A stretch of 64,000 nt of DNA from Lysobacterales bacterium (GCA_002722315.1 PBLG01000008.1:1-64000), one strand, 5' to 3'; shown: positions 45,516 through 55,203, counted from the stretch's first letter. Notes: generated from the sequence alone by a model not told the origin. Numbers and translations: made by a program.

Positions 45516-47747
45516 TTATCGTGTAAAGAGGTTGTAGGGTCGGCGGCCCAGGCTGCCCAATCCCTTCAGATGGAGCTCGATGAAGAACGCCGTGCGTTTT
45601 TCCGACTCCCGGTCGCGAATGTAGCGCCTGATCGACGCCCGGATCGCCCAGCAGCAGCTTTCGTACTCGATGCCGCCCAGGAGCTCCAGCGCGGTCGAAT
45701 CCTTGAACGAGTAATTGACCCGGCTGATCAGGTTCAGGTTCCCGGTCAGCGGGTACCGGGCCCTGACGTCGACCTGATCGACGCTGTCGCGCCGGAACCG
45801 GTAGCCGAGCTGAACCTGGCGAGCATCCTCGCCCTGCCATCTCAGACCGAATGCGGCCACGTCGGTTTCATTTTCTTCGGGATCCCACTGCAATCCGGCG
45901 CTGACCAGGAATCGATCGGTCGGCCGCCAGTTGATTTCGCCCACCGAAGCGGAGACCGAGCGGCCCTCTTCGGGCGTGTTGTTCAGACCTACGCTGGGAT
46001 CGTCGAGAAACAGGATCTGGCCGATGCTTGCGTCGACGATGCTTCGACCGTTGCTGTCATCCAGCAGCCGGCTGGTCAATGCCAGCGTGACCTGGTTGGC
46101 GTCGGTCTGGCGGTCGGCGCCGGAGAACCGGTTGGTCTGGAACAGCTGGGCGAAGCTGAAGGTCAGTTCCCGGGTGTCGAACAGCGGCAGGTCCTCCTGC
46201 TCGCGACCGGGCACGTACAGGTAGAAGGCCCGTGGTTCCAGGGTCTGCAGGCGCCCCGACGCGGTGCGCCGCTCGAACACCAGTCCACCGTCCATGCTCA
46301 GGATCGGCTGCATCCGGGCCGGGTTGTCGTCGCCGGACTCGGAGTCTTCCAGGCTGTAGGCCGTACCGCGAAGCCCCACCGCGGGCTCGAAGAACCAGCC
46401 GGGCCGGACGACGCGCAGCGCCAGCTCCGGCAGGGCGTCCAGTCGGAGGCCGGTCACGCCTTCGCTGCGCTCGAAGTAGACCGCCTCGCTGTTCAGGCGA
46501 AAAGCGAGCCCGGCCGGAAGCGGCCAGTCGCCGTCGAATTCCACGCGCGGCAGCCGGTCGTAGGGCTCGCGATCCTCGCGGACGTCGCGGTCCAGCACCT
46601 GGAAGGTGTCGAAGGTGGTCTGCATCTGCCAGAACTGGCCGCGACCGGCGATCGAGAAGTCCGAGCGCAGGAACTGGATCGAACTCGACTCCAGGTCGTT
46701 GCCCAGGTCGAGGAAATAATCCTCGTCGCTGACCCGGTTGAAGTTCAGCCGGCTGGTCCAGTTCGGAGCAAGACGCGCCTGGTGGCGGATGCGCCCGAGC
46801 CAGCGATCACGGTCGTCTTCATTGTCGTCGGGCAGGTAGTCCAGGTTGAACGTGCCGGCCTGGCGGCGCGTCAGAAAACGGTATTCCGAACCGAGCATCA
46901 CGCCGCGATCGCCGATCAGCCGCGGCGTGAAGGTTGCATCCTGGTTGGGCGCGATGTTCCAGTACCAGGGCACGGCAAGGTCGATGCCGTTGTCGCTGCT
47001 GGAACCGAACTGCGGATAGAGAAATCCGGATTTGCGTTCGTCGTTGAGCGGGAAGCTCAGCCAGGGCGAGTACAGGATGGGCACGCCCTTGAACTCGAGG
47101 CGGGCGTTGCGCGCGGTACCGACCCCGCGTTCGAAGTCAAGGTCGACGTCGCCGGCCTTGAGTTGCCAGTCGGGGTCCTCGACGTCGCAGGTGGTGAAGT
47201 CGAAGCGCTTGACCCGGGCGTGCGTCTGGTCGGTCATTTGCACCAGGCCGGCGTTGCCGGCCCCGGCGGCGCCGGCGATGTAGTAGCGCACCTGCTCGAA
47301 CCGGCCGGTGGACGACTCGGTGTTGTAGCGCGCGCTCGAGGCCTCCAGGCGCAGCAGTGCGTCGGAGTACTCCAGCCACCCCGGCACCATGACCTCGCCG
47401 GTTTCCGGGTCGTATATCAGTTCGTCGGTTTCGAGGTTCTGGTCGCCATAGACCAGCCTGACGTTGTCGCTGAAGCGCATGGGGGCGTTGCCCGGGGCGT
47501 CCATGTCGTCGGCCCGTATATCCATCGGGAGGCTGGCCGAACGCTCGATACGGCCGCGGTCGGGTATCGTTCCCGGCTGCTGGCACTGCATTGCGGGTGC
47601 TTCCGATTCGCCGCTGGCCTGCTGGGCCGCGGCATCTGCGGCGAGCACTGCCAGCGCGGCGCCCAGCAATGCCCATGCGACACGGGCGGGCCGGCGGGGG
47701 CGGGGCAGGTACTCGGCAGGGGTCACGGGCAGTTGTCGGTCCGGCAT
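45516..47747 (-). CDS. lptD: LPS-assembly protein LptD
   Basis: The 743-residue outer-membrane barrel inserts LPS into the outer leaflet together with LptE. A signal sequence (VAWALLGAALAVLAADAAAQ) is followed by an OstA-type jellyroll domain (IRADDMDAPGNAPMRFSDNV, DELIYDPETGEV) and a 26-strand barrel (VPWYWNIAPNQDATFTPRL, LEPRAFYLYVP). Cysteines near 54 and the CC pair near 704 could form the needed disulfides. Its ATG overlaps the upstream peptidase gene by 25 bases. Order lptD-surA-pdxA-rsmA-apaH is conserved. Confidence 0.96.
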   Translation of the reverse strand: MPDRQLPVTPAEYLPRPRRPARVAWALLGAALAVLAADAAAQQASGESEAPAMQCQQPGTIPDRGRIERSASLPMDIRADDMDAPGNAPMRFSDNVRLVYGDQNLETDELIYDPETGEVMVPGWLEYSDALLRLEASSARYNTESSTGRFEQVRYYIAGAAGAGNAGLVQMTDQTHARVKRFDFTTCDVEDPDWQLKAGDVDLDFERGVGTARNARLEFKGVPILYSPWLSFPLNDERKSGFLYPQFGSSSDNGIDLAVPWYWNIAPNQDATFTPRLIGDRGVMLGSEYRFLTRRQAGTFNLDYLPDDNEDDRDRWLGRIRHQARLAPNWTSRLNFNRVSDEDYFLDLGNDLESSSIQFLRSDFSIAGRGQFWQMQTTFDTFQVLDRDVREDREPYDRLPRVEFDGDWPLPAGLAFRLNSEAVYFERSEGVTGLRLDALPELALRVVRPGWFFEPAVGLRGTAYSLEDSESGDDNPARMQPILSMDGGLVFERRTASGRLQTLEPRAFYLYVPGREQEDLPLFDTRELTFSFAQLFQTNRFSGADRQTDANQVTLALTSRLLDDSNGRSIVDASIGQILFLDDPSVGLNNTPEEGRSVSASVGEINWRPTDRFLVSAGLQWDPEENETDVAAFGLRWQGEDARQVQLGYRFRRDSVDQVDVRARYPLTGNLNLISRVNYSFKDSTALELLGGIEYESCCWAIRASIRRYIRDRESEKRTAFFIELHLKGLGSLGRRPYNLFTR

Positions 47748-48766
47748 CGGTTCAAAAAGGCGGCGCGCACGTTCCGACCGGCCGCGGCCAGCCGTTCAAC
47801 GGCCTGGTGGAAGCGCTCGAAATCGCCGTCATATTCTGCCAGAAGATCGGCGAACGCGTCGGCTCCGGCCTCGTAGGTGGCCAGCAACGCAAGATGCGCG
47901 TTGTTCAGGTCCCGTTCCATCCATGCATCGAAGCGCCTGTCGCCGGTCACCTGGCTGAATTCGGCGTAGCGAAGCCGGAGGTCGTCGAATACCGCCTGCT
48001 TGGCTTCGCGCATCCTCGGCGGCGGCAGCTCGGTGGCGTAAAGCGCCTGGAGCCGGCTGCGCGTCTCGAGCAGCAACGCGGTGAATTCGGCTTCCAGTCG
48101 TCGCGATCTTGCCCATGCCTTCAGGGCGCTGGAGCCCTGGTCCAGTTCCAGCCAGCGCCTGACGCCGGCGCGCTCGACCGCGGTGGCGTAGGCTTCGTTG
48201 AAATCCGTCTCTCCCTTGACGAACACACGCTGGTGGGCCAGTTCATGAAAAAGCAGCCCGGCAAGCCGGCGGTCGCCGAACGCCAGCATCGGGCTGGTCA
48301 CCGGATCGTTGAACCGGCCGAGCGTTGAATAGGCCGCCACCGGCGAGACCAGGGTGTCGAGCCCCTGTTTGCTCAACGAGCGAGCCCTGCGCTCGGCGGC
48401 CTCGCGGTTGAAATAACCGCGATAGGCCAGGCAGCCGACCAGCGGATAACACCAGGTCTTCGGCTCCACGCTGAATTCCGGGGCGGCGATCACGTTGTAC
48501 ACCACCGCATCGCGTTCGAGCTTGACGAAACCGGCGTAGCTGCCGTTGTCGGGCAGGCCCAGCTGTTCGCCGGCGAAGTCCCGAATCTCGAGCACGAGTT
48601 CGAGTTTCTGTCTTTTTTCTTCGGGTGTTTCCGGCGAAGCGATCAGTTTTTCAATATCCTTGCGCTTGAGCAGCAATTCCATCTGACCGCGCGCGGCCTG
48701 GCCGTACCAGCCCAGCGTGGCGCAACCGCCGGCCGCGAGCAGCAGGCCGCACAGGGCAACGATCAT
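47723..48766 (-). CDS. Putative zinc aminopeptidase lipoprotein (PF10023-like)
   Basis: The 347-residue precursor has lipoprotein signal MIVALCGLLLAAGGC. It contains the gluzincin motif FHELAHQRVF and downstream FNEAYATAVERAG with the likely third zinc ligand. ARGQMELLLKRKDIEKLIAS and AYSTLGRFNDPV are typical of the predicted aminopeptidase family. The function is unproven. It precedes lptD with a 25-base overlap, so they are probably co-expressed. Its start codon overlaps the start of the divergent methyltransferase. Confidence 0.85.
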   Translation of the reverse strand: MIVALCGLLLAAGGCATLGWYGQAARGQMELLLKRKDIEKLIASPETPEEKRQKLELVLEIRDFAGEQLGLPDNGSYAGFVKLERDAVVYNVIAAPEFSVEPKTWCYPLVGCLAYRGYFNREAAERRARSLSKQGLDTLVSPVAAYSTLGRFNDPVTSPMLAFGDRRLAGLLFHELAHQRVFVKGETDFNEAYATAVERAGVRRWLELDQGSSALKAWARSRRLEAEFTALLLETRSRLQALYATELPPPRMREAKQAVFDDLRLRYAEFSQVTGDRRFDAWMERDLNNAHLALLATYEAGADAFADLLAEYDGDFERFHQAVERLAAAGRNVRAAFLNRCRTDNCP

Positions 48767-49517
48767 GACCGACTGGTATACCGATGAAGACTTCTGGCGC
48801 AAGTTCGGGCCGCTGATGTTCTCAGACGAGCAGTTTAGCGAGGCGGCCGAACAAGTGTCCGCCCTGCTGGCGCGAATCGAGCTGAAGGCGGGCGCGGTGC
48901 TGGACCTCGGCTGCGGGCCCGGACGCCACGCGCTGCCTCTGGCCCGCGCAGGGCTCGAAGTGACCGCGATGGACACCAGCGCGCAGCTGCTCGACGAGTT
49001 GCGGCGCCGCGCCGGCGACGAGAACCTCGAAATCGACATCAGGCAGGCCGATATGCGCGATTTCAACGATATCTCCGATATTGGCCCTTTCGATGCGGTA
49101 TTCGTGATGTGGACGTCGTTCGGTTACTTCGAAGCCGAAGCCGACCACGACTGTGTACTGGACAACGTCGTCGACGTCCTCGCGCCCGGCGGCGTGCTGG
49201 TGCTCGATCTGCTCGGGCTCGAGACGCTTTGCCGAACGCTGGAGCCGGTCCACCTGACCGAGAACGCAGACGGCAGCCTGCTGATCGAGCGCCCGGTGCT
49301 GGTCGATCACAACACCCGGCTGGAGAACGAGTGGATCCTGGTCCGGGGCAATCGCGCGGACCGGGCGATGTTCTCGCACCGGGTCTGGTCGGCCGGTGAA
49401 ATCGCCCGGCTGGTCGAAGCTGCCGGGCTGGAACTCGAAGCCATCGACGGCGACCTCGAGGGCACGCCCTACGATTTCGAATCGGAGCGGATGTACGTAT
49501 TTGCGCGAAAGTCGTGA
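48765..49517 (+). CDS. Class I SAM-dependent methyltransferase
   Basis: A 250-residue Rossmann methyltransferase: motif I VLDLGCGPGRHALPLARAG, then DIRQADMRDF, FDAVFVMWTSFGYFE and a GGVLVLDLLG strand. The N-terminus MTDWYTDEDFWRKFGPLMF is a conserved feature of this subfamily, which supports ATG 48765 even though that ATG shares bases with the start of the opposite gene. The substrate is unknown. Confidence 0.88.
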   Translation: MTDWYTDEDFWRKFGPLMFSDEQFSEAAEQVSALLARIELKAGAVLDLGCGPGRHALPLARAGLEVTAMDTSAQLLDELRRRAGDENLEIDIRQADMRDFNDISDIGPFDAVFVMWTSFGYFEAEADHDCVLDNVVDVLAPGGVLVLDLLGLETLCRTLEPVHLTENADGSLLIERPVLVDHNTRLENEWILVRGNRADRAMFSHRVWSAGEIARLVEAAGLELEAIDGDLEGTPYDFESERMYVFARKS

Positions 49518-49541
49518 GGTGAAAGGTGAAGGAGTGAAGGG

Positions 49542-51431
49542 TTAACCCTTAACCTTGACCGCCCGCAGTTCCTCGTAGGTGCAGCGCACCGCGTGCTCCA
49601 GCTCTTCGCGGTCGGCCCGACCGGCCGGCACGGGCTCGAGGATCCTGAGCTGCACGCGGCTGAAGAAGCCGCGCTCCCGGCGGTGCCAGCGCCCCGGCGC
49701 GCGGCTGAAGACACCGCCCCACAGGCCTTCTATGGCCATCGGGATGACCGGCACCGGTCGCCGCTGAAGTATTTCGGTAATGCCCGAGCGAAACGGCTGG
49801 ACATTGCCGTCCGGGCTCAGCCCGCCCTCGGGGAATATGCCCACCAGCTCGCCCCTGGCCAGCGCTTCGTCGACGCTGTCGAAGGCGCGCCGGAGGCATT
49901 CGGGGTCGACCTTCATCGGAGCGACCGGGATGGCGCCGGCCAGCCGGAACAGCCATCGCAGGCCCTGAATGTTGTAGATCTTGTGAGTCATCACGAAACG
50001 GATCGGACGCTGGACACTCCCGCCTATGATCAGCGGATCCATGAAGCTGAGGTGATTGCAGACGACCAGCGCCGGCCCGGTTTCGGGGAGGCGATCCGCG
50101 CTGTGGCCGGTCACCCGGACTCGGTAGATCAGCCGGCTGAGCAGCCACATCAGGAACCTGATCGCGAAAGCAGGCACCAGCGTGAACACGTAGGCGGCCA
50201 CGACGAGATTGATCACTGCGACGATGCCGAACAGCTGCGGGATGGAAAAGCCGAGCACGCTCAGCAGCACGATGGCCATGACGCTGGCCAGCACCATGAA
50301 CAGCGCGTTGAGAATGTTCATGCCGGCGATCACGCGTGCCCGTTCGGCATTCTCCGAAAGGCTCTGGATCAGCGCGTACAGCGGTACGATGAAAAGGCCG
50401 CCGCTGACCCCGATCAGCAGCAGATCGGCGACGATTCGCCAGCTGCCGTCCATTGCGAGAAGATCGCCGATCCCGGCGTCGGCCAGCGGCCGGGCCGGGC
50501 TTGCGAACATCAGGTCCAGCCCGAACAGCGTCATGCCCAGCGCGCCGACCGGCACCAGGCCGATTTCGACATTACCGCGCGAGAGCTTCTCGCACAGCAG
50601 CGCACCGGTGGAAATGCCGACGATGAAAAGCGCTAGCAGCCCGGCCAGCGTCGATTCGTCGCCGCCAAGCACGCCCTGGGTCCAGGCCGGGATCTGGACC
50701 AGGAAGATCGTGCCGTAGAACCAGAACCAGGAAATGCCCAGCACGCCGTGAAGCAGGCTTCGGTCGCGACCGATCAGCTTGATGTTGGTCCAGGAGGCCG
50801 TGATCGGGTTGAGGTTCAGGACCAGCCCATCATCGCCCACGGCCACCCTGGGCACGCCCAGCGCGGCCAGGTAGCCGGCGAGGGCGACTGCCAGCGTGGC
50901 GGCGAATACCGCCCAGGGCCAGGCCAGCGGCACGCCGGCCACGATCGGGCCGATGATCGTGCCGCCCAGGATGGCAATGTAGGTGCCGGCCGCGACCAGC
51001 CCGTTGCCGCCGGTCAGTTGATGCTTCTCGAGCAGCTGCGGGATGATCGAATACTTGATCGGGCCGAACAGGGTGGACTGAAAGCCGAGCAGAAACACCA
51101 CCGACATCAGGGCCACGATGTTGCCCATGTAGAGCGCGACGCCCGCGAACAGGCAGATGGCCACTTCGAACAGCTTGATCAGCCGGATCATGCGCGATTT
51201 CTCGAAGCGGTCGGCCAGCTGGCCGAATACGGCGGAAAACAGGAAATAGGGCAGGATGAACAGCAGTGCCGCCAGGTTGACCAGTCCGCTGGCGTCCCAG
51301 CCGGCTTCGACGCCTATCCCGAACACGATCAGCGTGGCCAGCGCATTGCGGAAGATGTTGTCGTTGAGCGCGCCCAGCGCCTGGACGGCGAAAAACGGGC
51401 CGAAGCGCCGGTTTGCGATCAATTTCATCAT
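49542..51431 (-). CDS. MFS lysophospholipid transporter-acyltransferase fusion (LplT-PlsC type)
   Basis: The 629-residue protein joins a 12-helix MFS part (about 1-420; starting PFFAVQALGALNDNIFRNAL as in LplT) to a PlsC acyltransferase domain. The latter has NHLSFMD (HX4D), GIFPEGG and IPMAIEGLWGG. LplT flips lyso-phospholipids inward and PlsC-type domains re-acylate them. E. coli Aas carries an extra acyl-ACP synthetase domain that is absent here, so an activated acyl donor must come from elsewhere. Remodelling of phospholipids at the inner membrane is the likely role. Confidence 0.92.
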   Translation of the reverse strand: MMKLIANRRFGPFFAVQALGALNDNIFRNALATLIVFGIGVEAGWDASGLVNLAALLFILPYFLFSAVFGQLADRFEKSRMIRLIKLFEVAICLFAGVALYMGNIVALMSVVFLLGFQSTLFGPIKYSIIPQLLEKHQLTGGNGLVAAGTYIAILGGTIIGPIVAGVPLAWPWAVFAATLAVALAGYLAALGVPRVAVGDDGLVLNLNPITASWTNIKLIGRDRSLLHGVLGISWFWFYGTIFLVQIPAWTQGVLGGDESTLAGLLALFIVGISTGALLCEKLSRGNVEIGLVPVGALGMTLFGLDLMFASPARPLADAGIGDLLAMDGSWRIVADLLLIGVSGGLFIVPLYALIQSLSENAERARVIAGMNILNALFMVLASVMAIVLLSVLGFSIPQLFGIVAVINLVVAAYVFTLVPAFAIRFLMWLLSRLIYRVRVTGHSADRLPETGPALVVCNHLSFMDPLIIGGSVQRPIRFVMTHKIYNIQGLRWLFRLAGAIPVAPMKVDPECLRRAFDSVDEALARGELVGIFPEGGLSPDGNVQPFRSGITEILQRRPVPVIPMAIEGLWGGVFSRAPGRWHRRERGFFSRVQLRILEPVPAGRADREELEHAVRCTYEELRAVKVKG

Positions 51432-51508
51432 GCGTTTATCGCGGCGCGCGCCGGGACCGTCGGGAGAACCGGCACTTTAACGCAACGCCGTCGCCCGCCA
51501 CGACCGGG

Positions 51509-54076
51509 TCAGCATTCCGCGCTGCGCTCGAAAAGCTTTTCGGCCGGGGCCGGCCTGCCCAGCAGATAGCCCTGGCCGGTCGGACAGCCGGCTTCGACCA
51601 GGAACCTGAGCTGCTCGTCGGTCTCGATGCCCTCGGCGACCAGCGCCAGGCCCAGACGCTCGAACAGGCTGATCATGCCGCGCAGCAGCGTCTTCATTTC
51701 TTTCGAATTGTCGAGTTCGCGAACCAGCGATTGGTCGAGCTTGACTTCGTCTATCGGCAGCTGGGCAAGATAGGCAAGGTTCGAATAGCCGGTACCGAAG
51801 TCGTCCATGGCGATTCTGACCCCCAATGCCTTGATCTGCTCGAGTACCTGGCGCGCTCGCTCGGGCGACTCCATCAGCATGGTTTCGGTCAGTTCCAGCG
51901 TCAGCGACAACGGCGGCAGATCGAATTCGGCAAGGCAGTCGCCGATGTAGCGAGGAAGGTCTTCGTTGTAAAGCTCACGCGCCGACAGGTTGACCGACGC
52001 GCGCACCACGGGTTGGCCGGGGCCGCGCCACTCGGCAAGCTGGCGACAGGTCTCGCGTATGACCCACAGGTCCATGGCTTCGATCAGCCCGGTCTGCTCG
52101 GCCATGGGGATGAAGGACGCCGGCAGGAGCATCCCGTGTTCCGGGTGGACCCAGCGGACCAGGGCCTCGACGCCGACGGCGCGGTTTGTCGACAGCTCGA
52201 ATTGGGGCTGGAAATACAGCGTCAGGTCCTGGTTCTGGATCGCGTGACGAAGATCGCTTTCCAGGAAGGGGCTGGTCTCGATCCGGCCTTCCAGCGAAGG
52301 GTCGAATTCCTGCCATCGATTGCCGCCCTGAACGCGCGAGGATTGAAGCGCCTGGCTGGCGCGCTGCAACAGCGTCTCCGGTCGTGTGCCGTCGCGCGGA
52401 TATACGGCGACGCCGACGCTGGCGGTCAGCAGCAGGTCGCGTCCGGCCACCGGGGTCGGGGTGGCGATTTCGGCAACCAGCCGGTCCAGGCGATCCTGTA
52501 CTTCCGCCCTGGCCAGCCCGGTGGTGACCATGCAGAACTCATCGTTGCCGAAGCGCGCGACCACGTCGTCGTCGTGCGCCCAGGTCAGCAACCGCGACGT
52601 GACCAGCCTAAGGATGCGGTCTCCGGCGGCAACGCCGAGCGTCTCGTTGATCGATTTGAACCGGTCGAGATCGAGCAGAATGACATGGCAACCGGTGCGG
52701 CTGCGCTCGGCGCTCGCCAGTGCCTTTTCCAGAAGCCAATCCAGCCGGCTCCGGTTGGGCAGCGAGGTCAGGCGGTCGTGATGGCTCAGGAAATCGACCT
52801 GCCGGGCCTGGCGACGGGCCGCGGTGACGTTGTTCCAGCTGCCGATGATGGTGCCGCTGGTACCGCCATCGTCGTTCGGAATGAGTCTCTTCTCGTCTCG
52901 CACGGCCAGGGTTTCGCCGTCGCGCCCAAGTACGCGGTATTCCTGTACCAGCGTCTGATGCGGCCTGATCGTCAGGTTTTCGGCCTCGATCCGGTCCTTG
53001 TCGTCGGGGTGAACATGCTCCGGCCACCATTCATCACGACTGGCCTCGGACAGCGGAAATCCGGTCACGCGCTCGACGGTCGGGCTGACCCATTCGACCG
53101 TCATCTCCGGAAATTTCAAGGCATAGAGCACCACCGGGGCGCTCTCCAGGAGATGGTTCAGGCGCTGGTTCGTCTGTTCCAGGCGTGCCGTGGCAGACTG
53201 CACACGCCATCGCAGCAGCAAAAGCCCTGCGCCGAGCATGATGACAACCGCGATGCCGATGACCAGGGCGGGCATCAGCCAGTCGGGCCATGCGCCGTTT
53301 CTCGGTGCGGCATAAGTCCGGTTCAGCGCAGCGAAGTAGGGCGAGTCGGCGTCTTTCTTCCATTCGCTCAGCGCCCGATCGATCGGCGGGAGCAGGCTGC
53401 GTGCAGCCGGAGATGCGGCGAAGAACAGGCTGGCCTGGTTGAAGGTGATCGGCGTCTCGACCAGGTCGTAGTCGAAAGCATTGCGCTGGCCGAAGAAGTG
53501 GTTGGCCACCGCGACGTCGGCTTCGCCCGACCGCGCCAGCTCGAACGCCGCGGGCAACGCATCGACCGTCCGAAGTTCGAATGCCAGGTCCGACTGGCGC
53601 TGGAGTTCGCGCAGGAAATCATGCTGCACCGACCCCTCGAGGACTGCAACAGTGGCCCCCGCCAGGTCCGCCAGGCTCTTGAAGTCGTTCTGCGGCAGGC
53701 AGTAGACCTGGCTCCAGGACTGTACGACCGGGATCCGGTGGAATGCGAACTGTCGCCGGCGGGACTCGGTCAGCGCCACGTCCGGCATCAGGTCGATGTC
53801 GCCGGTGCGCAGCAGTTCCAGGCATTCGGCCCAGCGGCATTCCACGTATTCGGTCCGCCAGTCCTGGTCCCGGGCGATCAACTGGATCAGGTCGATGAAA
53901 AAGCCGGCCGGGTTGCCGGACTCGTCGACGTGGAGTTTCGGGGCGTTCTGATAAATACCTATGCGCACTGGTGTGCCTGGTTGTGCCTGGGCCGGCAGGC
54001 AGAAAAACCAGGCGATCAGGGCCGTCGCGGCGATCAGGCCGGTCTTTGGTCCTCGATCAAGCATTGCTGCACGCAT
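51509..54076 (-). CDS. Membrane sensor with SBP, PAS, degenerate GGDEF and EAL domains
   Basis: The 855-residue protein has a signal/anchor, a periplasmic family-3 solute-binding domain (VRIGIYQNAPKLHVDESGNP), a membrane helix near 270 (LVIGIAVVIMLGAGLLLL), a PAS domain (LLESAPVVLYALKF), a GGDEF domain and an EAL domain. The GGDEF active site reads GNDEF, so cyclase activity is doubtful. EAL keeps VEALVRW, NLSARELYN, LELTET, DDFGTGYSNL and EGIETDEQ, so it should be an active c-di-GMP phosphodiesterase. It probably senses an amino acid-like ligand. It is divergent from a second c-di-GMP gene. Confidence 0.93.
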   Translation of the reverse strand: MRAAMLDRGPKTGLIAATALIAWFFCLPAQAQPGTPVRIGIYQNAPKLHVDESGNPAGFFIDLIQLIARDQDWRTEYVECRWAECLELLRTGDIDLMPDVALTESRRRQFAFHRIPVVQSWSQVYCLPQNDFKSLADLAGATVAVLEGSVQHDFLRELQRQSDLAFELRTVDALPAAFELARSGEADVAVANHFFGQRNAFDYDLVETPITFNQASLFFAASPAARSLLPPIDRALSEWKKDADSPYFAALNRTYAAPRNGAWPDWLMPALVIGIAVVIMLGAGLLLLRWRVQSATARLEQTNQRLNHLLESAPVVLYALKFPEMTVEWVSPTVERVTGFPLSEASRDEWWPEHVHPDDKDRIEAENLTIRPHQTLVQEYRVLGRDGETLAVRDEKRLIPNDDGGTSGTIIGSWNNVTAARRQARQVDFLSHHDRLTSLPNRSRLDWLLEKALASAERSRTGCHVILLDLDRFKSINETLGVAAGDRILRLVTSRLLTWAHDDDVVARFGNDEFCMVTTGLARAEVQDRLDRLVAEIATPTPVAGRDLLLTASVGVAVYPRDGTRPETLLQRASQALQSSRVQGGNRWQEFDPSLEGRIETSPFLESDLRHAIQNQDLTLYFQPQFELSTNRAVGVEALVRWVHPEHGMLLPASFIPMAEQTGLIEAMDLWVIRETCRQLAEWRGPGQPVVRASVNLSARELYNEDLPRYIGDCLAEFDLPPLSLTLELTETMLMESPERARQVLEQIKALGVRIAMDDFGTGYSNLAYLAQLPIDEVKLDQSLVRELDNSKEMKTLLRGMISLFERLGLALVAEGIETDEQLRFLVEAGCPTGQGYLLGRPAPAEKLFERSAEC

Positions 54077-54303
54077 TCAGATTCCTCGACGAACAGTGTG
54101 TGCGGTCGCCAGGCCTGGCAGGCCGAGCCGCCGCGTTCGCATCCCGACGGGCCGTGCAATCGTGTCACCCCGATGCGCCCGACGGCGTCGACTATAAGAC
54201 AAATCGCCGCACCATTAGCATAGTCTCGCATCGGTCGCATTGCCTCCGTTCGACGGTGAAAACCTGCTATAAAGCGCATTCAATCCAGTCGGAAATCATT
54301 CCA

Positions 54304-55203
54304 GTGTTGTCCGAGGCCCCAGCGACCGCCGGTGGAGAAAAGTTTTCGAAGCGCCGCCTGGTTGTCGTAACGCTCATCGCGGTCATCCTTTCAGTCGAAG
54401 TCCTGCTTCACTGGACCTGGCTGCCCTATATCGAGAACATGCGCCTGCTCAGCCTCGGCGGCCTGGCCGAGATCGCGATCTGGCTGTTGCTTGCAAGCGT
54501 TCTCGTCGCGGTCCAGACCCAGCGCCTGCCCGAGCGAATCTACTGGCTGCTGTCGGTCGGGCTCGGGATCTGGCTGATTTCCCAGACCGCCGACCTGATG
54601 GACGAGTTTCTACGCCAGCCGTTGTGGATTTCGGTCTACGGCGAGGACAGTGCCAGGGTTGTCGGGATGTTCGTGGTCACCCTCGGGCTGATCGCGCTGA
54701 TCCGGCACAGCTCGGCGATGCTCCAGGAGCTCGAGTTCCTGAGTTTCCACGATTCCCTGACCGGCCTGTGCAATCGGCGCATGTTCCAGAAGTCGATCGC
54801 GGCGAAGGGACAGGACATTTTCGCGCTGATGCTGATGGACCTGGATCACTTCAAGACCATCAACGACAAGTTCGGTCATGACATCGGCGACCTGGTCCTG
54901 CGCGGAATCGCCGACCTGCTGCAACGGCACTGCGCGGAGCGCGGGGAGATCTTCCGGCTCGGCGGCGAGGAGTTCGCGGTGCTGATGGGCGATGCTTCGC
55001 AGTCCGAGATCGAGCAATTCGCAGAGTCTTTCCGCCAGCGCGTGGCTTCGCTGAACGGTGACGACAAGACCCGCGTGACGATCAGCATAGGCACCGGGCT
55101 GCGGCGCAGGGGCGAGTCGTCGAGCGAGCTGATGCGCAGGGTAGACCGGGCGCTCTACCGGGCCAAGGACGCCGGCCGCAATCGCGTCATGTCGTCCGAA
55201 TAA
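54304..55203 (+). CDS. Membrane-anchored diguanylate cyclase
   Basis: About 299 residues, with four predicted membrane helices (residues 20-135) followed by a GGDEF domain: FHDSLTGLCNRRMFQKS, MDLDHFKTINDKFGHDIGD, and the intact active site RLGGEEF. It should make c-di-GMP. The RxxD inhibitory site is not evident. I chose GTG 54304 (GGAA eight bases upstream); GTG 54256 in the same frame is possible. Its divergent partner encodes a phosphodiesterase, so the pair could balance c-di-GMP. Confidence 0.88.
   Translation: MLSEAPATAGGEKFSKRRLVVVTLIAVILSVEVLLHWTWLPYIENMRLLSLGGLAEIAIWLLLASVLVAVQTQRLPERIYWLLSVGLGIWLISQTADLMDEFLRQPLWISVYGEDSARVVGMFVVTLGLIALIRHSSAMLQELEFLSFHDSLTGLCNRRMFQKSIAAKGQDIFALMLMDLDHFKTINDKFGHDIGDLVLRGIADLLQRHCAERGEIFRLGGEEFAVLMGDASQSEIEQFAESFRQRVASLNGDDKTRVTISIGTGLRRRGESSSELMRRVDRALYRAKDAGRNRVMSSE

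Noticed and set aside
43311-47876. Open frame of 1521 codons on the plus strand opposite pdxA, surA and lptD
   Set aside because: All three minus-strand genes have clear family motifs and conserved order. The antisense frame is a GC-skew artefact despite its length.
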